A DNA stretch of 50,100 nt from an uncultured Clostridia bacterium (GCA_947631405.1 CANRLC010000012.1:1-50100), one strand, 5' to 3'. Numbered from the stretch's first letter, positions 41,218 through 50,100 are shown. The notes: generated by a model from the sequence alone, not told the origin. Translations and numbers: made by a program.

Positions 41218-44200
41218 TCATTTCTTCTCGGAGAACATCTCGCGCATCAGGGCCATCATCTTGTCGAGATCGATCGGCTTGGCCAGATGGCCGTTCATGC
41301 CCGCCTCCAAGGCGCGCTCGCGATCCTCCTCGAACGCGTTGGCGGTCATCGCGATGATGGGAATCCGCGAGATCGCGGGGTCGCCCATCGAGCGGATGGC
41401 GCGGGTGGCGGCGTAGCCGTCCATGATCGGCATCTGAATGTCCATCAACACCAGTTGATAGTGCCCCGCTTGCGCTTTTTCAAGCATCTCGCAGGCCTGC
41501 TGCCCGTCCTCGGCGCACTCCACCTCAAAGCCGGCCTCCTCGAGCAGCTCCGCGGCGATCTCGCGGTTCAGCTCGTTGTCCTCGACCAGCAGGATGCGCT
41601 TGCCCGCAAAGCTGTCCAGCGGGTCGAGCGCGGTCGGCTGCGCGGGCGCGTTCTCGACGCTGTGGCCTAGGCAGCGCTCCAGGGTGAGGTGCAGGTCGGA
41701 AGCAAACAGCGGCTTGCTGATGAATCCGGTGACCCCGGCCTTGCGGGCCTCCGCCTCGATGTCCGTCCAGTCGTAGGCGGACATGAGGATGATCGGGGAC
41801 TCGTCCCCCACGATCTTGCGAATGCCGCGGACGGTCTCAATGCCGCTCATGTCGGGCATCGACCAGTCCACGATGTAGACCTCGAAGGGATCGGCAAGCT
41901 CCTCGGCCTCTCCGGCGCGCGCGATGGCCTCCTGCCCGGACGGCGCCCACTCCGCGCGCAGCCCGATCTGCCGGAGCATCTTGGATACGCTCTGGCAGCA
42001 GACCATGTCGTCGTCCACCACCAAGCCCCTGAAGCCCTTCAATTCCGCGATGGGCCCCATCTCCAGATGGGCGTCGCACAGGCGCAGCTCCAGATTCACG
42101 ATGAAGGTGGTGCCCTTCCCCTGCTCGCTCTCTACACAGATGGTTCCGCCCATCATGTCCACGATGTTCTTGGTGATGGCCATGCCCAGCCCCGTGCCCG
42201 GGATGCCGCTGACGGTGGACGTCTGCTCGCGGGTGAAGGGGTCGAATACGGTCTTGGCGAACTCCGGACTCATGCCGATGCCGGTGTCGCTGACCCGAAA
42301 CTCGTAGACGCCCCGCTTGGGCGAGCGGGAGGGCTTCTGCGTCACGCGGATGGCGACCGTGCCCCCGGCGGGCGTGAACTTGATGGCGTTGGAGGTCAGG
42401 TTGAGCAGGATCTGGCTCAGGCGCAGCTTGTCGCAGTAGACCTCCTCGTCCGTCACATCCACGGTGTCGATGAACAGCTCCAGCCGCTTGGCGTGGACGT
42501 CGGACTGGATGATGTTGCGCAGGCTTTGCAGGATGTCCGCGAGGTTCTCCTGCCGCTCGTTGATGGTCACCTTGCCCGACTCGATGCGGCTCATGTCCAG
42601 CACGTCGTTGATGAGCGAGAGCAGGTGATTGGACGCCTGCGCGATCTTGGAAAGGTAATCCTTGGCGCGCTCCTGATTGTCCAGATGCGTGGTGGTCAGC
42701 GCCGTGTAGCCGATGATCGCGTTCATCGGCGTGCGGATGTCGTGGGACATGTTGTTGAGGAAGGTCGTCTTCGCCCGGTTGGCGGCGTCCGCCGCCTGCA
42801 AGGCGCGCGTCAGCTCCTCCGTCTTATCCTGAAGCGCCTGCGTCGCCTGCGCGACCTTCTTCTTGAGCCTGCGCTGGTTGAGCGTGCGCACCGCCAGCAT
42901 CGCCAGCACAAAGAGCAGCAGCAGCAGCACGCAGACGCCCGCCACGAAGTAGAGCGGGTTGCGGTAAAGGAAGGCGGTGAGGCTCACGCTGTTTACGCGC
43001 CCGTTATCGACCTCGCGCGTCACGATGGCGTCCAGCTCCGTGTCGGAGATGCTGTCCGCGCCCTTGTCGAGCAGCGAGAGCAGGTATCGCCCGTTCGGCA
43101 CGACGTTGGCGACCGCGTAGGCGAGCGACACCTCGCCGAAGACCACGGAGGAGAGCCGGTTGCGCTCGTCCTGCTGCTCGTAGCGCTCGGCGGTGTAGGA
43201 GTAGAGGATGGTGGCGTCGGCCTGACCGTCTAGCACGGCCTGCACGCAGTCCTGCGTGGAGGGGAAGTGCAGGATTTCATCGTCGGAATAGCGGCTGGCG
43301 ATCAGCCGCTCCAGCGCGTCGGCGCGCTCCACCATCGCCAGACGCTCGACCGGGCCGGTAAAGCCGTCCAGCGTCAGGCGGGCAAAGCTGGTCTTGAAGT
43401 AGGGCACGGTGATCTTGTAGCCCTCTTCCTCGGCGAGATAGTAGTCGCCCGCGAAATCGATCACCACGTCCGCCGCGCCCGCCGCGCGCTGGGCGTAGTA
43501 TTCGTTGCGGCCGGCGACCTGAACGTATTCGTAGCGCAGCCCGAGGCGCTGGGCGAGGAGATCGAAGATCGCCGGAAGGATGCCCTCGGCCTCCCCGTCG
43601 CGGAAGTAGCAGTAGGGCGCCCAGTCGGGGTTGACGAGCACCCGCAGCACCGCGTCCGAGGCCTGATGCTCCTCCAGATAGGCGCGCTCCCCTGCGTTCA
43701 TGATGATGGAGCCGTCCCGGTCGGTGGCGTAATACGTCTCGTGAAGCTCGTCGCGCCAGTTGGGGTCGTGCAGATCCATCTCGTTGATGGCGGCGTTCAC
43801 GCGCGCCATCAGGTCGGGGCGATCCTTGCTGGTGCAGACGTAATAGGGGCTGGCGTCAAAGGATTCCAGCAGCCATTCGTCCTCCAGCAGCCGCAGGCTC
43901 CCGGTGACGGAGGCGTCCACCTCGCCCGACTGCAGCGCGGCGCTCAGCTCGTCCTGCGTCGCGAAATACACGGGCGTGAAGGAAAAGCCGTTCTCCTCCG
44001 CGAAGCGCTCGAAGTTGGCGTTCTTGGAGTTGCCCTCCAGCATGCCCACCACCGCGCCGTCGTAGGTGGCGTAATCCCCTTCCACAAAATCCCGGTTGCC
44101 GCTCTTCACGGTGAAGATCGTGGAGTTGACGCCGATGGACTGGTTGGAGAAGAGAAACTCCTCCTGCCGCTCCGGCGTCTTGGAGACGGAGGTGACGATG

Positions 44201-44478
44201 TCCACCTCGCCGCTTTTCAGCATGTTCAGCGCTTCCGCGTAGGAGGCGTCGTAGCCCACATACTCGTAAGACCAGCCCGCATGGATGGCGAGCCGCTGAA
44301 GAAACTCGTAGCCGTAGCCGCTGCGGTGGCCGTCCTCCGTGATCGTGTGATAGCCGGGGAAGGAGAAAAATCCCACCCTGAGAATCTCCTGCTCCCCCGC
44401 CTCGGCGCAGGCGGCGCGGCAGCACAGGGCCAGCGCAAGCACGGCCAGCGCCATGCGCAGCGGTCGCATCCTCTTCAT
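41218..44478 (-). CDS. Hybrid sensor histidine kinase with two extracellular substrate-binding domains and two receiver domains
   Basis: A 1086-residue membrane kinase. Order: signal peptide (1-26), a family-3 solute-binding domain (about 32-265; LRVGFFSFPGYH), a second one (about 285-500; LRVLVNPDWAPYCYF), one membrane helix (about 510-535), a coiled coil, HisKA with His579 (NNMSHDIRTPMNAIIGYT), HATPase_c (NLTSNAIKFTP, DTGIGMSPE, GTGLGMAI), then two receivers with phospho-Asp at D871 (YIVDWSMPDMSG) and D1013 (LMDIQMPIMDG). It has no DNA-binding or output domain, so a partner is needed. The ATG at 44478 has AGGAGG 10 bases upstream. It is divergent from a GH31 gene, perhaps reporting a small nutrient. 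Confidence 0.93.
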   Translation of the reverse strand: MKRMRPLRMALAVLALALCCRAACAEAGEQEILRVGFFSFPGYHTITEDGHRSGYGYEFLQRLAIHAGWSYEYVGYDASYAEALNMLKSGEVDIVTSVSKTPERQEEFLFSNQSIGVNSTIFTVKSGNRDFVEGDYATYDGAVVGMLEGNSKNANFERFAEENGFSFTPVYFATQDELSAALQSGEVDASVTGSLRLLEDEWLLESFDASPYYVCTSKDRPDLMARVNAAINEMDLHDPNWRDELHETYYATDRDGSIIMNAGERAYLEEHQASDAVLRVLVNPDWAPYCYFRDGEAEGILPAIFDLLAQRLGLRYEYVQVAGRNEYYAQRAAGAADVVIDFAGDYYLAEEEGYKITVPYFKTSFARLTLDGFTGPVERLAMVERADALERLIASRYSDDEILHFPSTQDCVQAVLDGQADATILYSYTAERYEQQDERNRLSSVVFGEVSLAYAVANVVPNGRYLLSLLDKGADSISDTELDAIVTREVDNGRVNSVSLTAFLYRNPLYFVAGVCVLLLLLFVLAMLAVRTLNQRRLKKKVAQATQALQDKTEELTRALQAADAANRAKTTFLNNMSHDIRTPMNAIIGYTALTTTHLDNQERAKDYLSKIAQASNHLLSLINDVLDMSRIESGKVTINERQENLADILQSLRNIIQSDVHAKRLELFIDTVDVTDEEVYCDKLRLSQILLNLTSNAIKFTPAGGTVAIRVTQKPSRSPKRGVYEFRVSDTGIGMSPEFAKTVFDPFTREQTSTVSGIPGTGLGMAITKNIVDMMGGTICVESEQGKGTTFIVNLELRLCDAHLEMGPIAELKGFRGLVVDDDMVCCQSVSKMLRQIGLRAEWAPSGQEAIARAGEAEELADPFEVYIVDWSMPDMSGIETVRGIRKIVGDESPIILMSAYDWTDIEAEARKAGVTGFISKPLFASDLHLTLERCLGHSVENAPAQPTALDPLDSFAGKRILLVEDNELNREIAAELLEEAGFEVECAEDGQQACEMLEKAQAGHYQLVLMDIQMPIMDGYAATRAIRSMGDPAISRIPIIAMTANAFEEDRERALEAGMNGHLAKPIDLDKMMALMREMFSEKK

Positions 44479-44538
44479 TCGATCATTTCCTCCTTCGGCG
44501 CGCGGTCTGTCCCCGCCCGCCCCATGGATGACCCTTTT

Positions 44539-44566
44539 ATTATACCGAAAAACGCCGCGATTGCAA
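44539..44566 (-). promoter_or_regulatory. Promoter of the histidine kinase gene
   Basis: On the minus strand: TTGCAA (44561-44566), 16 bp, TATAAT (44539-44544). Confidence 0.75.
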
Positions 44567-44673
44567 GACCCAACGCGGCGCTCAGTGCGGTTTGCGCGCA
44601 GGTTTGTCGATCTTTGTCGGCGGGAAAGGCGGGCGAGCCGCACCGCACCGAGCGCCGCTTGTCGCGCCCACGC

Positions 44674-44702
44674 TTGCAATTCCATCCGTTTTATTATACA
44701 AT
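44674..44702 (+). promoter_or_regulatory. Promoter of the GH31 gene
   Basis: TTGCAA (44674-44679), 17 bp, TACAAT (44697-44702). Confidence 0.8.
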
Positions 44703-44768
44703 ATCGTCAATCGCCACCCCTGTCTGAGCGCAAAACCCTCACCCGATTCTCGAAAGGAGGCCGGCCCG

Positions 44769-47177
44769 ATGATCGTTCAAAGCACGCGGACGGATTGTGT
44801 CCAGTTTCAGTTCCCGGCGGGAAACGGCGGGCAGATGCTTCTGCGGATCGCCGCGCTGTCCTGCGGCGCCGTCCGCGTCACCCGCACGCTGCGGGAGGCG
44901 TTTTGCGGCCAAAGCGGCGACGTGGTGACCGGCGTGCGGCCCGGCGCGTGCCGCCTTCTGAAAGAAGGGGACGCGCCGGTCGTCGCCTGCGGCGGCGTCA
45001 ACGTTCGGGTAAACCCGGAAAGCGGCGCGCTCTCCTTCCTGTCGCAGGACGGGCAAACGCTCTTGCGGGAGGACGAAAAGCGCCCCTGCGTCATGGAAGA
45101 GAAGCCCGTGATGATCCACCGTTTCCGGCAGGACGCCGAGGTCGCCTGCGCGCAGGGCGTGGACGGCGTGCGCTCCTCCTGCGAGGATTTTGAAATCGAG
45201 CAGGCGCGGACGGCCTACGCGTACAGGCTGTCCTTCGCGTTCGACGAAAGCGAGGGGCTGTACGGGCTGGGTTCCCATGAAGAGGGCTATGGGAACCTGC
45301 GGGGCAGGAGCCGGGCGCTGTACCAGCACAATTTGAAGGCCGTGGTGCCGGTGCTTCTGTCCACCAAGGGGTGGGGGCTGCTGTTTGACCTCGGCTGCCT
45401 GTCGGCCTTCCACGACGACGCGCACGGCTCGTACCTGTGGGCGGACTGCGCCGACGAGATGGATTACTACTTCCTCTCCGGCGGGTACGACGCGGTGTGC
45501 CGCCAGTACGCCGCGCTGACGGGCGCGGCCCCGCTGCTGCCCCGGTATGCCTTCGGCTTCATCCAGTCCAAGGAGCGCTACAAGGATGCGCAGGAGCTGC
45601 TCTCCGTCGTGCGGGAATACCGCCGCAGGCAGGTGCCGCTGGACGTGATCGTGCAGGATTGGCAGACGTGGCCGGACGGCCAGTGGGGTTACAAGGTCTT
45701 CGACGAAACGCGCTATCCCGACCCGAAGGGGCTGACGGACGCGCTGCATGCGATGGGTGCGAAGATGATGCTCTCCATCTGGCCGTCGATGAGCGGAGAG
45801 GCAAACCGCGACCGCGAGGAGATGCTGCAAAGCGGCTGCATGCTGGGCAACGGCACGATCTACAACGCCTTTGATGAAAAGGCCCGCCGCCTGTACTGGA
45901 AGCAGACCCGAGAGGGGCTGTTCCGCCACGGCGTGGACGCGTGGTGGTGCGACTGCTCCGAGCCATTTGAATCGGACTGGCACGGGGCCGTGAAGCCGGA
46001 GCCGTTCGAGCGGGTGCGGCTGAACACGGAGGAAGCAAAAAAATATCTTGACCCCGGCAGAATCAGCCTGTACAGCCTGTATCACGCCATGGGCGTGTAT
46101 CAGGGCCAGCGCGGGGAGACCTCGGAAAAGCGGGTGTTCAACCTGACGCGCTCCTCGTGGGCGGGGCAGCACCGCTACGCCGCCGCCACATGGTCCGGCG
46201 ACGTGAGCGCCACATGGGAGACGCTGCGCCGTCAGGTGCCGGAGGGACTGAACTTCATGTCCTCCGGCGAGGCCTACTGGAGCACCGACGCGGGCGGGTT
46301 CTTCCCGGCAGACTGCAACGGCGCGTGGTTTGGCGCGGGGGATTTCCCTCGCGGCGTGGACGACCCGGGCTATCGGGAGCTGTTCGTGCGCTGGATGCAG
46401 CTCGGCGCGTTCCTGCCGCTGATGCGCGCGCACGGTATGGGCACGCCGCGGGAGATCTGGCGCTTTGGGGAAAAGGGCGGCAAGTGGTACGACGCGCTGG
46501 AAAAGATCATCCGCCTGCGCAGCCGGCTGGTGCCGCACCTGTATTCCTTGGCGGCGAGATACGCCTTTGAGGGGCGGCCGCTGGTCTGCTTCCCCGCCCT
46601 CGCGTTTGCGCAGGACGCGCGCCTGCGGCAGATCGACGACGAGATGCTGCTCGGAGACGCCGTCCTCGTGCGGCCCGTCACGCATCCCATGGAATACTTG
46701 CCGGGCGGAAAGAAGCTCGCCGAGACGGACGACACCGTTTCGGTCTACCTGCCCGCGGGAACCTCGTGGTATCGCTGGGATGCAGGCGACGCGATCCATG
46801 GTGGGCAGACCGTCCGCGTACACGCGCCGCTGGATGCGGTGCCGCTGTTCGTCCGCGCGGGCGGGATCGTGCTGCTCGGCCCCGTGCGCCAGCATGTGGA
46901 CGAAAGCCCCGACGCTCCCCTGACCGTCGCGATCTACCCGGGCGCGGACGGCTCCTTCGTCTGGTACAGCGACGCGGGCGACGGCTACGGCTACGAAGCG
47001 GGGCAGTATGCGCTGACGACCTTCACATGGCGCGAGGCGAGCCGCGAGCTGCACATCTCCGAAAGAAAGGGCCGCTTTCCCGGCATGCCGGAAAAGACGT
47101 GGTTCCTCCTCCGCCTCGCGGGCGAGGAAAAGGCCTCCGTGCTCTACGAGGGGAAAGAGATGAGCGTGGGGCTGTGA
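44769..47177 (+). CDS. Glycoside hydrolase family 31 (alpha-glucosidase/alpha-xylosidase type)
   Basis: An 802-residue GH31 enzyme without a signal peptide, so it acts inside the cell on imported sugars. An N-terminal beta-sandwich ends at GLYGLGSHEEGYGNL; the barrel includes PLDVIVQDWQTWPDGQWG, the nucleophile in WWCDCSEPFE (Asp395) and the acid/base in WSGDVSATWETL (Asp478). C-terminal beta domains follow (VSVYLPAGTSWYRWDAG). Members cleave alpha-glucosides or alpha-xylosides; the subfamily is not resolvable by eye. The ATG at 44769 follows GAAAGGAGG. Confidence 0.93.
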   Translation: MIVQSTRTDCVQFQFPAGNGGQMLLRIAALSCGAVRVTRTLREAFCGQSGDVVTGVRPGACRLLKEGDAPVVACGGVNVRVNPESGALSFLSQDGQTLLREDEKRPCVMEEKPVMIHRFRQDAEVACAQGVDGVRSSCEDFEIEQARTAYAYRLSFAFDESEGLYGLGSHEEGYGNLRGRSRALYQHNLKAVVPVLLSTKGWGLLFDLGCLSAFHDDAHGSYLWADCADEMDYYFLSGGYDAVCRQYAALTGAAPLLPRYAFGFIQSKERYKDAQELLSVVREYRRRQVPLDVIVQDWQTWPDGQWGYKVFDETRYPDPKGLTDALHAMGAKMMLSIWPSMSGEANRDREEMLQSGCMLGNGTIYNAFDEKARRLYWKQTREGLFRHGVDAWWCDCSEPFESDWHGAVKPEPFERVRLNTEEAKKYLDPGRISLYSLYHAMGVYQGQRGETSEKRVFNLTRSSWAGQHRYAAATWSGDVSATWETLRRQVPEGLNFMSSGEAYWSTDAGGFFPADCNGAWFGAGDFPRGVDDPGYRELFVRWMQLGAFLPLMRAHGMGTPREIWRFGEKGGKWYDALEKIIRLRSRLVPHLYSLAARYAFEGRPLVCFPALAFAQDARLRQIDDEMLLGDAVLVRPVTHPMEYLPGGKKLAETDDTVSVYLPAGTSWYRWDAGDAIHGGQTVRVHAPLDAVPLFVRAGGIVLLGPVRQHVDESPDAPLTVAIYPGADGSFVWYSDAGDGYGYEAGQYALTTFTWREASRELHISERKGRFPGMPEKTWFLLRLAGEEKASVLYEGKEMSVGL

Positions 47178-47196
47178 GGGGAAGCGCTGCTCCCCT
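47177..47196 (+). terminator. Possible terminator after GH31
   Basis: AGGGG / CCCCT with a long loop, followed by CTTTCTATTCCTTT. Weak stem. Confidence 0.45.
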
Positions 47197-47200
47197 CTTT

Positions 47201-47890
47201 CTATTCCTTTCTTCCCCCTCGGTACGGCTCGACCCCGATCACCGTGAGGCGGCCGCCCTGCACGGTGAAGCGCACGTTCATCCCCGCGAACGCGACGCCG
47301 TAGACCCGCCCGGGGTCGTCCTGATACGACGGACGCGGATCCTGCGCGAGCACGCCGCGCAGCGCCTCCCGCTTCTCCGGCGGCACCCGCGCCTCGAGCG
47401 GCGGCGCGATCTCGACGGCGAGCGTCTCCCGCCGCGCGCGCGCCGTGAATCCGCCCGTCGCCTCCGGGCGGCAGTCCGCCTCGGGCAGATACGGCTTGAT
47501 GTCGAGGATCGGCGTGCCGTCCGCCAGATCCGCGCCGCCGACCGCGAGCGCCGGGCCGTCCGGCGCGTCCCATTCCACGCCCAGCAGCGTCACGCAGGAC
47601 AGGCCGATCGGGTTCGGGCGAAACGGCGAGCGCGTCGCGAAGACGCCCACGCGCTCGTTGCCGCCCAGCCGCGGCGGGCGCACCGTCGCGCTGAAGCCGT
47701 CCCGCCGCGCGCGGTCAAACAGCCAGATCAGCCACAGGTGCGAAAAGCCCTCGATGCCGCGCAGCGCCTCCCGCTGCCGGTAGCGCGGCTCCAGCACAAC
47801 GCGGCCCCGCGTCTGCGGCACGAGGCCGCTCTGGCGCGGCACGCCGAACTTTTCCGGAAACTCGCTTTGCATGCGCGCGATGATCTCCAA
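47201..47890 (-). CDS. trmO: tRNA (N6-threonylcarbamoyladenosine37-N6)-methyltransferase TrmO
   Basis: A 229-residue TrmO/YaeB protein. SAM-dependent methylation of t6A37 in threonine tRNAs is the family's role. Visible: SEFPEKFGVPRQSGL at the N-terminus, FSHLWLIWLFD, RSPFRPNPIGLSCVTLLG (the family core) and ILDIKPYLPEAD; a C-terminal RVYGVAFAGMNVRF domain follows. I start at TTG 47890 (LEIIARM...) because GGGGGAGG lies 6 bases upstream; the ATG at 47866 would drop the first strand. Its promoter is back-to-back with that of the transketolase operon. Confidence 0.9.
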   Translation of the reverse strand: MEIIARMQSEFPEKFGVPRQSGLVPQTRGRVVLEPRYRQREALRGIEGFSHLWLIWLFDRARRDGFSATVRPPRLGGNERVGVFATRSPFRPNPIGLSCVTLLGVEWDAPDGPALAVGGADLADGTPILDIKPYLPEADCRPEATGGFTARARRETLAVEIAPPLEARVPPEKREALRGVLAQDPRPSYQDDPGRVYGVAFAGMNVRFTVQGGRLTVIGVEPYRGGRKE

Positions 47891-47925
47891 GATGCCCGCC
47901 TCCCCCGATAACGCAATCCATGCCC

Positions 47926-47954
47926 ATTGTAGCACACGCGGCGGGCAATCACAA
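47926..47954 (-). promoter_or_regulatory. trmO promoter
   Basis: On the minus strand: TTGTGA (47949-47954), 17 bp, TACAAT (47926-47931). Confidence 0.7.
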
Positions 47955-47977
47955 GCCGCCGGAAAGCCCGGCGCGGC

Positions 47978-48006
47978 TTGACATTTGCCCGGCGCGACCT
48001 TATAAT
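47978..48006 (+). promoter_or_regulatory. Promoter of the transketolase operon
   Basis: TTGACA (47978-47983), exactly 17 bp, TATAAT (48001-48006): full consensus, so strong expression is expected. Confidence 0.92.
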
Positions 48007-48069
48007 ACCAGATAGAATAAGGCGGCGCATCCCCGCGCCGCCACAAAGATATGCGATCGGAGGACGATC

Positions 48070-48888
48070 ATGGACTGCACTGCTCTCAAATCGCGCTGCA
48101 ACCAGATCCGGCGCGACATCGTCTCGATGCTGGCGGCGGCCGGCTCCGGCCACCCCGGCGGCTCGCTCTCCTCGGTGGAGATGCTCGAAGCGCTCTACGG
48201 CTACAAGCTGCATGTGGATCCGAAGAATCCCAAGATGCCTGAGCGCGACCGCTTCATCCTCAGCAAGGGCCACTGCGCGCCCGTGCTCTACGCGACGCTG
48301 GCGAACCACGGCTTCTTCCCCAAGGAGGAGCTGCTGCGCCTGCGCAAGACCGGCGCGATGCTGCAGGGCCACCCGGACAAGAACAAGATCCCCGGCGTGG
48401 ACGCCTGCTCCGGCTCGCTGGGACAGGGCGTGTCCGTTGCCGTCGGCATGGCGCTGGGCTTTAAGCATCAGGGCCTGCCGCAGCGGGTGTACACGCTGCT
48501 GGGCGACGGCGAGTGCGACGAGGGCATGGTCTGGGAGGCGTTCATGGCCAGCGCGCACTACCATCTGGACAACCTCACCATCCTGATCGACTGGAACGGC
48601 CTGCAGATCGACGGCCCGAACGACAAGGTGATGAGCCTTGGCGACTTCCCCGGCAAGCTGCGCGCGTTCGGTCTGGACGTGATCGAGGTGCAAAACGGCA
48701 ACGACATCGAGCAGGTGATCGCGGCGCTGGATACGCCCGTCACGCCGGGCAAGCCGCGCTGCCTGCTCTGCCACACGACGAAGGGCAAGGGCGTGTCCTT
48801 CATGGAGAACCAAGCTTCTTGGCACGGCAAGGCGCCCAACGCGGAGGAAGCGGCGAAAGCGCTTTCGGAATTGGAGGCCCAAGCATGA
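48070..48888 (+). CDS. Transketolase, N-terminal subunit
   Basis: A 272-residue thiamine-diphosphate-binding half of a split transketolase. It carries SGHPGGSLSS at the N-terminus, GHCAPVLYA, GSLGQGVSVAVGMALG and the ThDP/Mg motif LGDGECDEGMVWEAF...N. With the next gene product it moves two-carbon units between sugar phosphates in the non-oxidative pentose phosphate pathway. Split enzymes are usual in many Clostridia. RBS GGAGG is 8 bases before the ATG; the stop overlaps the next start as ATGA. Confidence 0.95.
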   Translation: MDCTALKSRCNQIRRDIVSMLAAAGSGHPGGSLSSVEMLEALYGYKLHVDPKNPKMPERDRFILSKGHCAPVLYATLANHGFFPKEELLRLRKTGAMLQGHPDKNKIPGVDACSGSLGQGVSVAVGMALGFKHQGLPQRVYTLLGDGECDEGMVWEAFMASAHYHLDNLTILIDWNGLQIDGPNDKVMSLGDFPGKLRAFGLDVIEVQNGNDIEQVIAALDTPVTPGKPRCLLCHTTKGKGVSFMENQASWHGKAPNAEEAAKALSELEAQA

Positions 48889-49802
48889 GCGAAAAGAAAG
48901 CTACGCGCGTCGGCTACGGCGAGGAACTCGTTCGCCTCGGCGCGGACAACGACAAGGTGGTCGTGCTGGACGCCGACCTGTCCAACGCGACGATGACCAA
49001 CGCCTTCGCCAAGGCGTACCCCGACCGCTTCTTCGACTGCGGCATCGCCGAGGCGAACATGATCACGATGGCCGCGGGGCTGTCCAGCACCGGGCTGATC
49101 CCGTTCTGCTCCACGTTCGCGGTCTTCGCCGGGCGCTGCTTTGAGCAGATCCGCAACGGCGTGTGCTATCCGCGCCTGAATGTCAAGATCGCCTTCACCC
49201 ACGCGGGCATCACCGTCGGCGAGGACGGCGCGACGCACCAGTCCATCGAGGACTTGGCGCTGATGCGCTCGCTGCCGGGGATGACCGTGATCTGCCCGTG
49301 CGACGCCGTGGAGACGGGCCGCGCCGTGCGCGCCGCCGTCGAGATCGACGGCCCGGTCTACCTGCGTCTGGCGCGCCTGCCCACCACGATCATCTCGCAG
49401 GACATGCCCTTTGTCGTGGGCAAGGCGAACGTGCTGCGCGAGGGCGCGAAGGCCGCGATCATCACCTGCGGGCTGATGGTGGAAAACTGCCTGCTCGCCG
49501 CCGACCTGCTCGCCGCGCAGGGCGTGGAGGTCACCGTGGTCAACATGCATACGATCAAGCCGCTGGACGAGGCGCTCGTGCGCGAGCTGGCCGCGAAGAT
49601 GCCGCTGTTCACCGTCGAGGAGCACTCGATCATCGGCGGTCTGGGCGACGCGTGCGCGGCGGTCGTGGCCGAGCACGGCGGCCGCCTGCACAAGATCGGC
49701 ATCAACGACCGCTTCGGTCAGTCCGGCAAGCCCGCCGAGCTGCTGGAGCTGTACGGCCTGTCCCCGGAGAAAATCGCGGAGACGGTCAAGGGCAAGCTGT
49801 AA
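48885..49802 (+). CDS. Transketolase, C-terminal subunit
   Basis: A 305-residue pyrimidine-binding and C-terminal half. It shows VVVLDADLSNATMT, FDCGIAEANMITMAAGLSS (the Glu that activates ThDP), AFTHAGITVGEDGATHQSIED and the C-terminal VTVVNMHTIKPLDEALV. The start overlaps the N-terminal subunit stop by 4 bases, which keeps the two chains equal in amount. GGAGG in the end of the preceding gene is the RBS. Confidence 0.95.
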   Translation: MSEKKATRVGYGEELVRLGADNDKVVVLDADLSNATMTNAFAKAYPDRFFDCGIAEANMITMAAGLSSTGLIPFCSTFAVFAGRCFEQIRNGVCYPRLNVKIAFTHAGITVGEDGATHQSIEDLALMRSLPGMTVICPCDAVETGRAVRAAVEIDGPVYLRLARLPTTIISQDMPFVVGKANVLREGAKAAIITCGLMVENCLLAADLLAAQGVEVTVVNMHTIKPLDEALVRELAAKMPLFTVEEHSIIGGLGDACAAVVAEHGGRLHKIGINDRFGQSGKPAELLELYGLSPEKIAETVKGKL

Positions 49803-49828
49803 TCGCGCAAGAGAACGGATAGTCAAAA

Positions 49829-49854
49829 GGCTCTTCCTCCCCGGAGGAGGAGCC
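49829..49854 (+). terminator. First hairpin after transketolase
   Basis: GGCTCTTCCTCC / GGAGGAGGAGCC stem; only GGTTTG follows, so it may be a partial terminator. Confidence 0.55.
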
Positions 49855-49870
49855 GGTTTGGGCAAACTGC

Positions 49871-49908
49871 AAGCCGCTTTGCGATCGCGATCGCAAAGCG
49901 GCTTTTTT
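49871..49908. terminator. Perfect palindromic terminator
   Basis: AAGCCGCTTTGCGATCG and its exact complement form a 34-base palindrome (49871-49904), followed by T-rich sequence on the plus strand; it can serve both the transketolase operon and the opposite gene. Confidence 0.9.
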
Positions 49909-49954
49909 GTGCTGTTGCGCTTTGATGCGCGGGGGATGGCCCTGCGGCGAGCGG

Positions 49955-50100
49955 TTAGCAGAAGGAAATCTCCAGCGCGGAGGCGTATTTGCAGGGCCTC
50001 TGCGGCGGGAGCTGCACGGTCAGCACGCCGTCGAACTGGCTGAAGGGCACCTCGCCCACGCCGAGCAGGCGCACGCGCGCGACCCGCTCCTCGGGCGTCA
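49955..50100 (-). CDS. C-terminal fragment, probable GH29 alpha-L-fucosidase (cut by window end)
   Basis: The last 47 codons of a minus-strand gene end with TAA at 49955-49957. The peptide reads TPEERVARVRLLGVGEVPFS, then QFDGVLTVQLPPQRP and CKYASALEISFC. This pattern (RLLG, a short loop, LTVQLP, PCKYASAL) matches the C-terminal beta-sandwich of GH29 alpha-L-fucosidases. The catalytic domain is outside the window, so the call rests on a short tail. Confidence 0.5.
   Translation of the reverse strand, partial: TPEERVARVRLLGVGEVPFSQFDGVLTVQLPPQRPCKYASALEISFC

Noticed and set aside
44478-44486. Three-codon frame ATG ATC GAA TGA just upstream of the kinase start, as a coupling device
   Set aside because: The RBS is only 2-3 bases from that ATG, too close to initiate well; it is probably chance.

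Overview
The window is GC-rich bacterial DNA with densely packed genes and very regular sigma-A promoters: many start sites have a TTGaca-like -35 and a TATAAT-like -10 exactly 17 bp apart. Formate-tetrahydrofolate ligase, a split transketolase, a VTC/DUF4956/CotH cassette, many radical-SAM, ferredoxin-fused and flavin proteins, and an ACGX-type RiPP locus suggest an anaerobic, high-GC member of the Clostridia (Bacillota), possibly a gut Christensenellales-like lineage. The taxonomic placement is inference.

Layout. 1-3.4 kb: a 131-bp tandem repeat array, a GNAT acetyltransferase, and a radical SAM protein divergent from a TetR regulator. 3.4-8.5 kb: the most unusual locus, a six-gene minus-strand operon. 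In transcription order it encodes an ACGX-repeat precursor peptide, a radical SAM/SPASM maturase, a nitroreductase, an FMN-barrel/ferredoxin fusion, a zinc-type macrodomain hydrolase and a SirTM-type sirtuin. It is divergent from an HxlR regulator with a likely redox-sensing Cys. 8.7-16 kb, all minus strand: dnaA with DnaA boxes and a co-transcribed metallo-beta-lactamase lipoprotein, a secreted protein, two phosphodiester glycosidase paralogues, and fhs. 16-19 kb: VTC-DUF4956-CotH cassette. 19-24.4 kb: serC-serA-leuC-leuD-leuB operon. 24.7-29.3 kb: a large membrane protein of GT-C type translationally joined to a nuclease-helicase. 29.4-34.4 kb: XRE regulator, SDR, two aldo/keto reductases and a divergent LysR. 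34.5-37 kb: polar amino-acid ABC transporter. 37-41 kb: a CntK-like racemase, ychF, an ArsC-like protein, an SDR and a HAD phosphatase. 41-50 kb: a hybrid histidine kinase with two substrate-binding domains, divergent from a GH31 glycosidase; then trmO, split transketolase, and the C-terminus of a probable GH29 fucosidase cut by the window end.

Repeats. A dispersed hairpin-rich element of about 207-365 bp occurs three times (3388, 8455, 29374), each time between convergent genes; the fullest copies carry short terminal inverted repeats. A different small element with inverted ends (24429-24621) lies between two near-copies of a terminator hairpin. No tRNA, rRNA, CRISPR array or transposase gene was recognised.
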